A stretch of 64,000 nucleotides of DNA from Polaromonas sp. (GCA_021737975.1 JAIPCZ010000001.1:114290-178289); one strand, 5' to 3'; counted from the stretch's first letter, positions 35,666 through 45,160 are shown. The notes: a model not told the origin generated them from the sequence alone. Numbers and translations: made by a program.

Positions 35666-38095
35666 GTGAAGACACATGCACAGGTGGTGGTGATCGGAGG
35701 CGGTGTGGTGGGCTGTTCGGTGCTCTACCACCTGACCAAAAAGGGCTGGACCGATGTGGTCCTTCTGGAGCGCGACCAGCTCACCAGCGGTTCCACCTGG
35801 CACGCCGCCGGGGGTTTTCACACCCTCAATGGCGACCCCAACGTGGCCATGCTGCAAAGCTACACGGTCAACCTGTACAAGGAACTCGAAGAAATATCGG
35901 GCCAGTCCTGCGGCATGCACAAGTCGCCCGGCATCATGCTGGCCGACACACCCGAGCGCATGGAGTTCCTGAAGATGACGATGGCGCGGGGCCGCTACCT
36001 GGGCATGGAGACCGAGATCATCTCGGTGGCCGAAGCCAAGAACTATTTTCCCTTCATCGAGGACCGCTACTTTCTGGGCGCCCTGCTCGATCCGAACGAG
36101 GGGCACCTCGACCCCTCGGGCACGACCTACGCCTATGCCAAGGCGGCCCGCATGGCGGGCGCGCAGATCGAGGTGCAAACCATGGTGGAAGGGCTCGAGC
36201 CCAACCGCGACGGCAGCTGGACCGTGCGCACCAACAAGGGCGACATCCAGGCCGAGCACGTGGTCAACTGCGGCGGCCTCTGGGCGCGCGAGGTGGGCCG
36301 CATGGTGGGCATCGAGCTCCCGGTGCTGGCCATGGAGCACATGTACCTGGTGACAGACGACATCCCCGAGGTGGTGGCCTTCAACAAAAGCAGCGGCAAG
36401 GAAATCGGCCACGTGATCGACTTCGGTGCCGAGAGCTACCTGCGCCAGGAAGGCAAGGGCATGGTGCTGGGTGTCTATGAGCAGGCGGGTGTGCCGTGGT
36501 CGACGCGGACCACGCCCTGGAGCTTTGGCCAGGAGCTGCTGCAGCCCGACCTGGACCGCATCGCGCCCTCGCTGGAAATCGCCTTCAGTCACTTTCCCGC
36601 GCTCGAGCATGCGGGCATCAAGCGGGTCATCAACGGCCCGTTCACCTTTGCGCCCGACGGCAATCCGCTGGTTGGCCCGGTGCAGGGTTTGCGCAATTTC
36701 TGGTGCGCCTGCGGCGTCATGGCGGGCTTCAGCCAGGGTGGCGGCGTCGGGCTGGCCTTGTCCAACTGGATGGTCGACGGCGATCCCGGTTTCGACATCT
36801 GGGGCATGGACGTGGCGCGTTACGGCAACTGGGCCACCCGCGACTACACCAACGCCAAAGTGCGCGAGAACTACTCGCGCCGTTTCCGCATCCGCTTCCC
36901 CAACGAGGAGCTGCCCGCCGCCCGCCCGCAGCAGACCACACCCTTGTACGACACGATGCGCGCGCAGGGCGCGGTGATGGGCGACAGCTGGGGCATGGAG
37001 ACCCCGCTGTGGTTTGCACCGCCGGGCGAGAAGGCCGAGGACGTGGTGTCCTTCCACCGCAGCAACGACTTCGGCCCGATCGGCGCCGAGTGCCGCGCGG
37101 TGCGCGAGGCGGTGGGTGTGACCGAGATCGCCAACTTCGCCAAGTACCGCATCCGCGGCGCGGGCGCCGAGGCCTGGCTGCTGCACATGATGACCAACAC
37201 CCTGCCCGCGACCGGGCGCATCGTGCTCACGCCCATGCTCAACCCGCAGGGCAAGCTGATCGGCGACTTCACCATCGCCAGGCTGGCCGACGGCGACTTC
37301 ATGATGTGGGGCAGCAGCCAGGCCCAGGTCTATCACATGCGCTGGTTCGAGCAGCACCTGCCGTCCGACGGCTCGGTGCGGATCGAGGCCCTGGGCATGG
37401 CGCTGATCGGGCTCTCCATCGCCGGGCCGAAGTCGCGCGAGGTGCTCGCGGGCCTGACCGACGAGGACGTGGGCAACGCGGCGTTTCGCTTCATGGATTG
37501 CCGCAGCATGACCATCGGCAACGTGCCGGCTTTGGTCAATCGCATCAGCTACACCGGCGACCTGGGCTACGAGATCTGGGTCGCGCCCGAGTACCAGTAC
37601 CGTCTCTATCAGGCCATCATGGCGGCCGGCCGGGCGCACGGCATCCGCAACTTCGGCATGCGCGCGCTGCTGTGCCTGCGGCTGGAGAAAAACTTCGGCA
37701 CCTGGTACCGCGAGTTCCGTCCGATCTACGGGCCCTATGAGGCCGATCTGGGGCGTTTCGTGAAGCTGGACAAGCCCGACTTCATCGGCAAGGCGGCGGC
37801 GATCAAGGAGCATGCCGACGGCCCGAAACGCACGCGGATCTTCATGGTGGTGGACGCGCTCGATGCCGACGTGCTCGGCGACGAGCCGATCTGGGTCGGC
37901 GGCAAGGTGGTGGGCTGGGTCACCTCGGGCGGTTACGGCCACTTTGTGCAGCAGTCCCTGGCCCAGGGCTACATTCCCACCGAGCTGGTCCGGCCCGACA
38001 TGCAACTCGAGATTGAAATCCTGGGTGAGCGCCGGCCGGCCCGCTTGCAGATGACACCGCCGTTCGATCCCGAAGCCAGACGCATGAGAATGTGA
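35666..38095 (+). CDS. Dimethylglycine dehydrogenase-like FAD oxidoreductase fused to GcvT domain (copy 2)
   Basis: An 809-residue flavoprotein with a THF-binding C-terminal half. VVVIGGGVVGCSVLYHL is the FAD motif, and H46 in SGSTWHAAGG matches the His that binds FAD covalently in dimethylglycine dehydrogenase. GPFTFAPDGNPLVGPV and a GcvT-type SIAGPKSREVL plus SYTGDLGYEIW follow. It is nearer to authentic dimethylglycine/sarcosine dehydrogenase than copy 1. A GTG start at 35666 has GGAGACAACAAG upstream. It is 49 bases after mttB2 and 13 before soxB2, so it oxidises the tertiary amine made by MttB2. Confidence 0.86.
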   Translation: MKTHAQVVVIGGGVVGCSVLYHLTKKGWTDVVLLERDQLTSGSTWHAAGGFHTLNGDPNVAMLQSYTVNLYKELEEISGQSCGMHKSPGIMLADTPERMEFLKMTMARGRYLGMETEIISVAEAKNYFPFIEDRYFLGALLDPNEGHLDPSGTTYAYAKAARMAGAQIEVQTMVEGLEPNRDGSWTVRTNKGDIQAEHVVNCGGLWAREVGRMVGIELPVLAMEHMYLVTDDIPEVVAFNKSSGKEIGHVIDFGAESYLRQEGKGMVLGVYEQAGVPWSTRTTPWSFGQELLQPDLDRIAPSLEIAFSHFPALEHAGIKRVINGPFTFAPDGNPLVGPVQGLRNFWCACGVMAGFSQGGGVGLALSNWMVDGDPGFDIWGMDVARYGNWATRDYTNAKVRENYSRRFRIRFPNEELPAARPQQTTPLYDTMRAQGAVMGDSWGMETPLWFAPPGEKAEDVVSFHRSNDFGPIGAECRAVREAVGVTEIANFAKYRIRGAGAEAWLLHMMTNTLPATGRIVLTPMLNPQGKLIGDFTIARLADGDFMMWGSSQAQVYHMRWFEQHLPSDGSVRIEALGMALIGLSIAGPKSREVLAGLTDEDVGNAAFRFMDCRSMTIGNVPALVNRISYTGDLGYEIWVAPEYQYRLYQAIMAAGRAHGIRNFGMRALLCLRLEKNFGTWYREFRPIYGPYEADLGRFVKLDKPDFIGKAAAIKEHADGPKRTRIFMVVDALDADVLGDEPIWVGGKVVGWVTSGGYGHFVQQSLAQGYIPTELVRPDMQLEIEILGERRPARLQMTPPFDPEARRMRM

Positions 38096-38108
38096 GAGGC
38101 GCTTTCCC

Positions 38109-39368
38109 ATGAGTCAAACCTACTCTGTCTGGTCGCTGCTCAAACACGCCATGGGCGGCCACAAGGGCTGGGAGCGCGCCTGGCGCGACCCCGAACCCAA
38201 GAAGCACTACGATGTGATCATCGTCGGTGGCGGTGGCCACGGCTTGGCCACCGCCTACTACCTGGCCAAGAACCACGGCATCAAGAATATTGCGGTGCTG
38301 GAGAAGGGCTACATCGGGCAGGGCAACGCGGGCCGCAACACCACCATCGTGCGCTCCAACTACATGATGCCGGAGAACGCGCCGTTTTATGAGCGGTCGA
38401 TGGACCTGTGGCGCGAGATGTCGCATGAGCTGAACTACAACGTGATGTTCTCGCCGCGCGGCTACCTGTATGTGGTGTGTTCCCCGGCGACCATGGACGC
38501 GCAGGTGCGCCGAGCCAACACCATGCGGCTGCACGGCGTGGAATGCGAAGTCCTGAGCCGCGAACAGACCCGTCGCGTGGCGCCGTATCTGGACTATACC
38601 GACGAGGCGCGTTTTCCGATCTTTGGTGCCATGCTGCAAAACGGCGCGGGCACCGCACGCCATGACGCGGTGGTGTGGGGCTATGCGCGCGCCGCCGACC
38701 AGCTGGGCGTGGACATCATCCAGAACTGCGAGGTGCAGGACTACCTCTGGAGCGGGGATCGCATCGTGGGCGTGAAGACCAGCCGAGGCGACATCGGCGC
38801 CGGCAAGGTCGGCCTGGCGGTGGCGGGTTCGACCACCCTGTTGACACAGAAGGCGCATCTGCAGGTGCCGATCGAAACCTACATGTTGCAGGCCTATGTG
38901 ACCGAAGCGATCAAGCCGGTGGTCAACCACGTGGTGGTCTGGTCGGCGGCCTACTTCTACGTGTCGCAGTCGGACAAAGGCGGCCTGGTGTACGGCGGAC
39001 ACCTGGACAAATACAGCTCCTGGGCCCAGCGCGGCAACCTGAGCAATGTGGTCGAGGTTCAGCAAGACCTGGCGAGCGCCATTCCGTTCACCTCGCGACT
39101 GCGCCTGTTGCGCCACTGGGGTGGCCTGAACGACATGACGCCCGACAGCAGCCCCTTCATCTGCAAGACATCGGTGCCCGGCCTGTACCTGAATGCCGGC
39201 TGGTGTTACGGCGGCTTCAAAGCCACACCCGCTTCCGGCCTGACCTTCGCCCACCTGTTGGCCAATGACCAGGACCACCCGCTGGCCGCGGGCTTCAGCC
39301 TGGACCGTTTCGCCCAAGGCCGCTACATCGACGAAGCCGGCTACGGTCCCTATTACCACCTCCAGTAA
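38109..39368 (+). CDS. soxB: Sarcosine oxidase beta subunit (copy 2)
   Basis: A 419-residue flavoprotein. [17 protein letters not shown] is the FAD motif and H185 in GTARHDAVVWGYA the likely covalent FMN site. LRHWGGLNDMTPDSSP and NAGWCYGGFKATPASG close the sequence. It differs from copy 1 in several active-site-side stretches, including SPRGYLYVV where copy 1 has SQRGVMNVG. The set soxB-D-A-G is in the same order as copy 1 but here on the plus strand behind mttB2. Confidence 0.9.
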   Translation: MSQTYSVWSLLKHAMGGHKGWERAWRDPEPKKHYDVIIVGGGGHGLATAYYLAKNHGIKNIAVLEKGYIGQGNAGRNTTIVRSNYMMPENAPFYERSMDLWREMSHELNYNVMFSPRGYLYVVCSPATMDAQVRRANTMRLHGVECEVLSREQTRRVAPYLDYTDEARFPIFGAMLQNGAGTARHDAVVWGYARAADQLGVDIIQNCEVQDYLWSGDRIVGVKTSRGDIGAGKVGLAVAGSTTLLTQKAHLQVPIETYMLQAYVTEAIKPVVNHVVVWSAAYFYVSQSDKGGLVYGGHLDKYSSWAQRGNLSNVVEVQQDLASAIPFTSRLRLLRHWGGLNDMTPDSSPFICKTSVPGLYLNAGWCYGGFKATPASGLTFAHLLANDQDHPLAAGFSLDRFAQGRYIDEAGYGPYYHLQ

Positions 39369-39384
39369 CCAAGCAGGTCTTGCC

Positions 39385-39678
39385 ATGCTCAGAATCCACT
39401 GTCCCTGCTGCGGCCTGCGCGACCACGATGAGTTCACCCTTTGGGGCGACGCCAGCCGCGCCTTTCCCGGCCTGGAGGCACCGCGTGAACAATGGGTGCA
39501 GGCGGTGTACGCCAGGCCCAATCCCCGGGGCGAAACGCAGGAGTTTTTTCAGCACACGCTGGGGTGCCGCCGCTGGCTGGTTGTCACCCGCAACAACCTG
39601 AGCCACGAGGTGTTGTCGGTGCAACTCGCCCGGCAGCGGCGAGTTGGCCAAGCCGGCGCACAGGAGGCACAGGCATGA
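39385..39678 (+). CDS. soxD: Sarcosine oxidase delta subunit (copy 2)
   Basis: A 97-residue zinc subunit with C6, C9 (HCPCCG), H57 and C61 (QHTLGCRRW) as zinc ligands. C8 is an extra cysteine not seen in copy 1. The tail after residue 80 is Arg/Gln/Ala-rich. The stop overlaps the soxA2 start as ATGA. Confidence 0.88.
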   Translation: MLRIHCPCCGLRDHDEFTLWGDASRAFPGLEAPREQWVQAVYARPNPRGETQEFFQHTLGCRRWLVVTRNNLSHEVLSVQLARQRRVGQAGAQEAQA

Positions 39679-42600
39679 GCGCCGCCGGACCACGCCGCCT
39701 GCCCACCGGGGGCCGCATTCAGCGCGCGCAGCGCGCCGACTTCGATTACAACGGCCGGCGCCTCGAGGCCTTCGAGGGCGACACCGTCGCCTCGGCCCTG
39801 CTGGCCAGCGGGCACCGCGTGGTGGCGCGCTCGTTCAAATACCACCGCCCCCGCGGCATCCTGGGAGCCGGGGTCGACGAATGTAACGCGCTCATGGGTG
39901 TCGGCGTGGGTGACCAGCACGAGCCCAACCTGCCCGCCACACTGGTGCAGGCGCATGCGGGCCTGCAGGTGTTCACCCAGAACGCCTGGCCGTCGGTGCT
40001 GTGGGACTGGCGCGCGATCAATGGCCTGTTCTCCCCGATGTTCAGCGCCGGTTTTTATTACAAGACGTTCATGGGTCCGTTCAAGGGCACACGCGCCTGG
40101 ATGTTCTTCGAGGAGCACATCCGCCGCGCCGCCGGCATGGGAAAGGCCAATGAGCAGGCCGACCGGCAGCGCTACGACGCGCAACACGACTTTGTCGATC
40201 TGCTGGTCGTCGGCAGCGGCCCGGCCGGCTTGAGCGCGGCGCTTGCCGCCGCCGACTCGGGGCTGGACGTGATGCTGGTCGAGCAGGACTTCGAGTTGGG
40301 TGGCTCGCTGCTGCAGCACGGCGGGCAAAGCGCCTGGGGGCAATGGCTGAGCGCGTGCGTGGCGCGGCTGCGCGCGGCGCCCCGCGTGCGCCTGCTCACC
40401 CGCAGCACCGCGTTCGGCTTGTACGACGGCAACACCATGGGCGTGGTCGAGCAGGCCGCGCCGGGCCGGCACGACCCCGCGCTCGGCGAGCCCAGGCAGC
40501 GCCTGCGCACGGTGCGCTTCGGCGCGGTGGTGATGGCTTGCGGGGCCATCGAGCGCCCTCTGGTGTTTGGGGGCAACGACCGCCCCGGCGTGATGCTCGC
40601 GGGTGCCGTGGGCCACTATCTGGAGCGCCAGGCGGTGCAGTGCGGCCAGAGCGCCTTGTTTGCGGTGAACAACGACGCGGCCTACGCCAGCGCCATGGCC
40701 TTGGCCCGAAGCGGTGCCCGCGTGACGCTGGCCGACAGCCGCCTGGAGGTGAACGCGGCCTTGCTGCAAGAGGCCGGCGGCGCGGGTGTCACCGTGCAGC
40801 TGGGTTGCACGGTCGTGCAGGCACAGGGTGCCAGGGGGGTGCGCAGTGCCACTCTCGCCGCCTATGATCCGCAGCAGCAGCGTGTGGGTGCCTTGCGCGA
40901 GACCCTCGCGGTGGACCTGGTGGCCATGTCGGGCGGCTACACGCCCACGGTGCATCTCAGCTCACACCTCGGCAGCAAGCCGGTTTACAGCGCTGCCGTG
41001 CACGGGTTCCTGCCCGGCGCCCTGCCCCCCGGCCACTTCTGTGCCGGCGCCATGACTGGCAGCCAGGATGGCGCCAGCGCCGTCCTGAGCGGCGCGCAGA
41101 TGGCGCAACAAGCCCTCGCGCATCTGGGCGCCAGCGCGAGCTCCCCCGGCGCTTCGACTGCGCCGGCCGAAGCGGTGAGCACGTCGATGGCCTTTCTGCC
41201 GCTGCCGGTGCTGCGCCACGCCAACGCGAGCGGCAAGGCATTCATTGACTTCCAGCTCGATGTGCACGCCGGCGACGTGGCGCTCGCGCACCGCGAGGGT
41301 TATGTCTCGGTCGAGCACCTGAAGCGCTACACCACCCTGGGCATGGGCTCCGACCAGGGCAAGACCTCCAACATGGGGGCGCTCAGCGCCATGGCGGCCA
41401 CCCGCCATTTGCCGATCGAGCAAGTCGGCACCACCACTTTCCGCCCCCCTTTCACGCCGGTCACCGTGGGTGCGCTGGCCGGGCGCGGCGTGGGCCGGCA
41501 CTACCGCGCGGTGCGGCGCACCGCCATCGAGCCATGGCACCGGGCGCAGCAAGCCGTGTGGACCGAAGCGGGCTTGTGGCGCCGCGCGCTCTGGTACAAA
41601 ACCAATGGCGCCAGCATCGGCACGGCCTATCGGGCCGAGATGGCGTTTGTGCGCCAGGGCACCGGCATGGCCGACGTGTCCACCCTTGGCAAGATCGACG
41701 TGCAGGGACCCGACGCCGCCGAGTTTCTGAACCGGGTCTACACCAATGGCTTTGCCAAGTTGCCGGTGGGCAAGGCGCGCTACGGCCTGATGCTGCGCGA
41801 GGACGGCATGGTGCTCGACGATGGCACCACCAGCCGCCTGAGCGAGCACCACTTCTTCATGACCACCACCACCGGCCAGGCCGCGCGCGTGATGATGCAT
41901 CTGGAGTTCCTGCTCCAGGTGGTCTGGCCCGACTTGCGCGTGACGGTGGCGTCGAGCTCCGACCAGTGGGCCGCCATGAGCATTGCCGGGCGGGACAGTC
42001 GGCGCGTGCTGGAGGCGGCATTTCCGGCTGTCGATGTGGGCCCCCAGGCGCTGCCGCACATGGGCTTGATCGAAGCCAGGGTCAACGGCGTGCCGCTGCG
42101 CATCATCCGTCTCTCGTTTTCAGGCGAACTGGCCTTTGAGGTCTACACGCCCACCCATCATGGCCTGCCGGTCTGGGAGCACCTGATGGCCGCTGGCCGG
42201 CCCTGGAACCTGCGGGCCTACGGGCTCGAAGCGCTGGCGAGCCTGCGCATCGAAAAGGGTCATGTCACCGGCTCGGAACTCGACGGCCGCACCACCTTGA
42301 ATGACGTCGGCATGGGCAAAATGGCCAGCAAGCTCAAGCCCTGCTGGGGTCAGGCGCTCAGCCAGAGCCCCAACCTGATCCGTGAAAACCGGCCCACCCT
42401 GGTGGGGCTCGAGGCGATCGACGCCAGCCAGCCGCCCACCAACGGCAGCATCCTGTTCTTTGAGGACGACGCGATTCGCGGCGTGGGCCGGGGGCACATC
42501 ACTTCCACCTGCTTCAGCGCCGACTTGGGCAAGTCCATCGGGCTGGGTCTGTTGCAGGAGGGCGCGGCGCGCATCGGAAGCACCGTCATCGCCGCGGCGC

Positions 42601-42728
42601 CGGTGCTGGGTCGCGAATACAAGCTTCGGGTGGTCTCGCCCCACTTCCTGGATCCGCAGGGCAGCCGCTACCTGGACCCGGCGCCCGCCGCCCCCGCGCA
42701 AGCGAACAACACGGGAGCTGCCGCATGA
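39675..42728 (+). CDS. soxA: Sarcosine oxidase alpha subunit (copy 2)
   Basis: A 1017-residue subunit laid out as in copy 1: an N-terminal DFDYNGRRLEAFEGDTVASALL ferredoxin-like segment, VVGSGPAGLSAALAAADSG, ACGAIERPLVFGGND, FAVNNDAAYASAMAL, and a C-terminal GcvT-like THF half (VSTLGKIDVQGPDAAEFLN, LSFSGELAFEVY). The start ATG overlaps soxD2 and the end overlaps soxG2, both as ATGA. Divergence from copy 1 is substantial, which argues for a different amine or for old paralogy and not a recent duplication. Confidence 0.92.
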   Translation: MSAAGPRRLPTGGRIQRAQRADFDYNGRRLEAFEGDTVASALLASGHRVVARSFKYHRPRGILGAGVDECNALMGVGVGDQHEPNLPATLVQAHAGLQVFTQNAWPSVLWDWRAINGLFSPMFSAGFYYKTFMGPFKGTRAWMFFEEHIRRAAGMGKANEQADRQRYDAQHDFVDLLVVGSGPAGLSAALAAADSGLDVMLVEQDFELGGSLLQHGGQSAWGQWLSACVARLRAAPRVRLLTRSTAFGLYDGNTMGVVEQAAPGRHDPALGEPRQRLRTVRFGAVVMACGAIERPLVFGGNDRPGVMLAGAVGHYLERQAVQCGQSALFAVNNDAAYASAMALARSGARVTLADSRLEVNAALLQEAGGAGVTVQLGCTVVQAQGARGVRSATLAAYDPQQQRVGALRETLAVDLVAMSGGYTPTVHLSSHLGSKPVYSAAVHGFLPGALPPGHFCAGAMTGSQDGASAVLSGAQMAQQALAHLGASASSPGASTAPAEAVSTSMAFLPLPVLRHANASGKAFIDFQLDVHAGDVALAHREGYVSVEHLKRYTTLGMGSDQGKTSNMGALSAMAATRHLPIEQVGTTTFRPPFTPVTVGALAGRGVGRHYRAVRRTAIEPWHRAQQAVWTEAGLWRRALWYKTNGASIGTAYRAEMAFVRQGTGMADVSTLGKIDVQGPDAAEFLNRVYTNGFAKLPVGKARYGLMLREDGMVLDDGTTSRLSEHHFFMTTTTGQAARVMMHLEFLLQVVWPDLRVTVASSSDQWAAMSIAGRDSRRVLEAAFPAVDVGPQALPHMGLIEARVNGVPLRIIRLSFSGELAFEVYTPTHHGLPVWEHLMAAGRPWNLRAYGLEALASLRIEKGHVTGSELDGRTTLNDVGMGKMASKLKPCWGQALSQSPNLIRENRPTLVGLEAIDASQPPTNGSILFFEDDAIRGVGRGHITSTCFSADLGKSIGLGLLQEGAARIGSTVIAAAPVLGREYKLRVVSPHFLDPQGSRYLDPAPAAPAQANNTGAAA

Positions 42729-43339
42729 ACACGCCACTCACGTTCATGCCCGCGCGCATGGGCCCTTTCGATGCCGGCATGGCGCGGCGTCAGGCCAACC
42801 GCCAGGGCCTGGTGCAGGTCCACATGCGTGCCGGCACGCTGGCGCATGTCACCCAGGTCAGCACCTGGCTGGGTGGCTGGGACGCGCTGGCCGCCCGGCT
42901 CGAACCCCTCATGCCCGTGCCTCCTGCGACCGGCCGGAGCGCCTGGTCAGGCAGCGACTGGATCGTGCGCACCGGCCCCGAGGAACTGCTGGTGATCGCC
43001 GCGGACGGAACCGGTCTCTTGCGGCAGATACGGGAGGCCTTGTCCGATGACATCGGGCACAGCCTGGACCTCAGCCACGCCCGCTGCCTGCTGCGTTTGC
43101 AGGGCGAGGGCGCGGTGCCCTGCCTGCAAAAATTGTTCGCGCTCGATTTCAGGGAGCCCGCCTTTGCCGTGGGCGAGGCCCGTCTCAGCGGGAGTCACCA
43201 TCTGCCCGCCATGCTGCACCGGGTGGCACTTGACACTTTCGACCTGTACCTGAACACCAGCTACGCGCGCGACCAGGTGGAGAGCCTGTTCGACGCCGCC
43301 CTGGAGTGGGGCGCGGAACTGAGTCTGGCGAACCCTTGA
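42725..43339 (+). CDS. soxG: Sarcosine oxidase gamma subunit (copy 2)
   Basis: A 204-residue subunit. It has the GPEELLVIAADG segment, the DLSHARCLLRLQGEGA motif and the final LDTFDLYLNTSYARDQVESLFDAALEWG block of the family. ATGA overlap with soxA2. Only 13 bases separate it from the desaturase-like gene, so that gene is probably in the same operon. Confidence 0.85.
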   Translation: MNTPLTFMPARMGPFDAGMARRQANRQGLVQVHMRAGTLAHVTQVSTWLGGWDALAARLEPLMPVPPATGRSAWSGSDWIVRTGPEELLVIAADGTGLLRQIREALSDDIGHSLDLSHARCLLRLQGEGAVPCLQKLFALDFREPAFAVGEARLSGSHHLPAMLHRVALDTFDLYLNTSYARDQVESLFDAALEWGAELSLANP

Positions 43340-43352
43340 GGTCGGCAAGCAC

Positions 43353-44333
43353 ATGCACAACCAATACCTTTCCGAACAACAACAGCGGCAAATCGAAGCC
43401 TGGTTGGCCGAGCCGATGGCGCGCACCGAGTGGCCCACTTGGGTGCTGATCGCCACCCTCTACAGCGCTTGGCTGACGCTCATCCTGCTGTCTCCCGTGC
43501 TGGGCATGGGTATTTCGGCGGTCTTGCTCTGCGTGGTTTCTGCCTGGCATTTGTCCCTGCAACATGAGCTGATTCACGGGCATCCCACCCGCTCCCGGCG
43601 GCTCAACCACCTGCTGGGAATGCCGCCCCTGAGCCTTTGGTACCCGGTCGGCGTTTACCGCACTTCCCATCTCCTGCACCACCGCGACGAACTGCTGACC
43701 CTGCCCGCCGTGGACCCGGAGAGCAACTACGTGTCGGAAACCACCTGGGCCGAAGCCGGGCCCTTGATGCGCTTTGTGTACCTGGCGCGCAAGACCACGC
43801 TGGGGCGTTTCGCGCTGGGGCCGGCGCACGCGATCGTGCTGACCTGGCGCGAGGCCATCGGGCAGGTGCTCGCGGGGCAGGCCCCGGCGCTGCGCGACTG
43901 GTTGCCCCATGCGGCCGCCATGGCGGCGCTGCTGTGGTTCGTCGACCGGTACAGCGTGTTCAGCCCCTGGCAATACGCGCTGCTGGTGGCCTACCCCGCG
44001 CTGTCCTTGGCCATGGTTCGCTCACATTACGAGCACCGCGCCGTGCTCAATCCCCAGCACCGCATCGTGATCAACGAGGCCGGCTGGTTCTTTCGCCTGC
44101 TGTTTCTCAACAACAACTACCACCTGGTGCACCACGACATGCCCCAGCTTCCCTGGTACCTGATTGGGCGCGTCTACCGCGCAAACCGGGCCGCCTACCT
44201 GGCGCGCTGCGGGCAGTTCTATTTTTCGGGCTATCTGGCGCTGGCGCGCCGTTTTGCCTGGCTTCCCACCGACAGCGCGGTGCACCCCCAGGAAGCCGTC
44301 TTCCTGCAACAGGCCGGATCGCGGCGGCCATGA
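43353..44333 (+). CDS. Membrane fatty-acid-desaturase-family di-iron protein
   Basis: A 326-residue integral membrane protein of the desaturase/hydroxylase superfamily. Three histidine boxes bind the di-iron centre: HELIHGH at 71-77, HLLHH at 106-110 and HLVHHD from residue 257. Hydrophobic spans lie near 30-65 and 180-215. Most relatives are annotated as fatty acid desaturases, but its operon (mttB2, dehydrogenase, soxBDAG) suggests the real substrate is a methylated amine or a metabolite of one; amine or carbon hydroxylation is a fair alternative. It overlaps the next gene by four bases (ATGA). Confidence 0.8.
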   Translation: MHNQYLSEQQQRQIEAWLAEPMARTEWPTWVLIATLYSAWLTLILLSPVLGMGISAVLLCVVSAWHLSLQHELIHGHPTRSRRLNHLLGMPPLSLWYPVGVYRTSHLLHHRDELLTLPAVDPESNYVSETTWAEAGPLMRFVYLARKTTLGRFALGPAHAIVLTWREAIGQVLAGQAPALRDWLPHAAAMAALLWFVDRYSVFSPWQYALLVAYPALSLAMVRSHYEHRAVLNPQHRIVINEAGWFFRLLFLNNNYHLVHHDMPQLPWYLIGRVYRANRAAYLARCGQFYFSGYLALARRFAWLPTDSAVHPQEAVFLQQAGSRRP

Positions 44334-45160
44334 GTGACGCACCGGGGTGGGCGCTGGCCCTGCCGATGTACAACGGCAGCCCCGGCGTGGCCGGCGCGTC
44401 GCGGGCCTTGCTGAACCAGGTGATCCATGGCTTGAAGGCCGCGGGATGGACCGAGCCGATGTCGGTGGCAGACCCGGGCGCCGATCTTCACGGCTTCTGG
44501 CTGTCGCCCCGGATGCTGCTCAGCCAGACCTGCGGCTACCCGCTGGTCACCCGGCTGCAAGACCAGGTCGAGGTGCTGGCCCGGCCGCACTACCGGGTCA
44601 AGGGCTGCGAGGACCACAGCTACAGCAGTTTCGTCCTTGTGCGCGCCGATGCGGGCATCAGCGACCTGGCCGGGCTGCATGGCACGCGCCTCGCGGTCAA
44701 CAGCCCCGATTCACACAGCGGCATGAACGCCTTGCGCCACCTGCTCGCGCCAGTGGCGGCGTCGCGGCTGGTGGATGGGCGCTTTTTCAGGCAGGTGTTG
44801 TGGTCCGGCGGGCATGCCAACAGCCTGGGCATGTTGCAAGCGGGCCTGGCCGACTGCGCGGCCATCGACTGCGTGAGCTTGGCCTACTTCGCGGAGCACC
44901 AGCCCGGGTTGGTGCAAGGCCTGCGGACCATCGCCCAAACCGCGCAGGCCCCCAGCCTGCCCTGGATCTGCAACAAGCGCCTGAGCCCGGCGCAAAGGGA
45001 CTGCCTGCTGCAGCTGGTGCTGGACCTTCCCTCGAGCGCGCCGCTTGCCGGGAGCACGCTGCACCTTGAACACTTTGAGCCCAGCGCATTGGCCGACTAC
45101 CAGCCCATACGCGAGATGGAAGGCATGGCCATCGCGCAGGGCTACGGCGTGCTGCAATGA
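44330..45160 (+). CDS. PhnD-like substrate-binding protein without signal peptide
   Basis: A 276-residue protein with the phosphonate/phosphite binding-protein fold (PF12974): LSQTCGYPLVTRL, DLAGLHGTRLAVNSPDSHSGMNALRHL, and DCAAIDCVSLAYF. The N terminus MSDAPGWALALPMYNG enters the fold directly and shows no signal peptide or lipobox, unlike transport proteins. It is translationally coupled to the desaturase-like gene, and no permease or ATPase follows. It is thus probably a cytoplasmic ligand-binding or enzyme-like protein. It ends the operon that begins with mttB2. Confidence 0.75.
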   Translation: MSDAPGWALALPMYNGSPGVAGASRALLNQVIHGLKAAGWTEPMSVADPGADLHGFWLSPRMLLSQTCGYPLVTRLQDQVEVLARPHYRVKGCEDHSYSSFVLVRADAGISDLAGLHGTRLAVNSPDSHSGMNALRHLLAPVAASRLVDGRFFRQVLWSGGHANSLGMLQAGLADCAAIDCVSLAYFAEHQPGLVQGLRTIAQTAQAPSLPWICNKRLSPAQRDCLLQLVLDLPSSAPLAGSTLHLEHFEPSALADYQPIREMEGMAIAQGYGVLQ

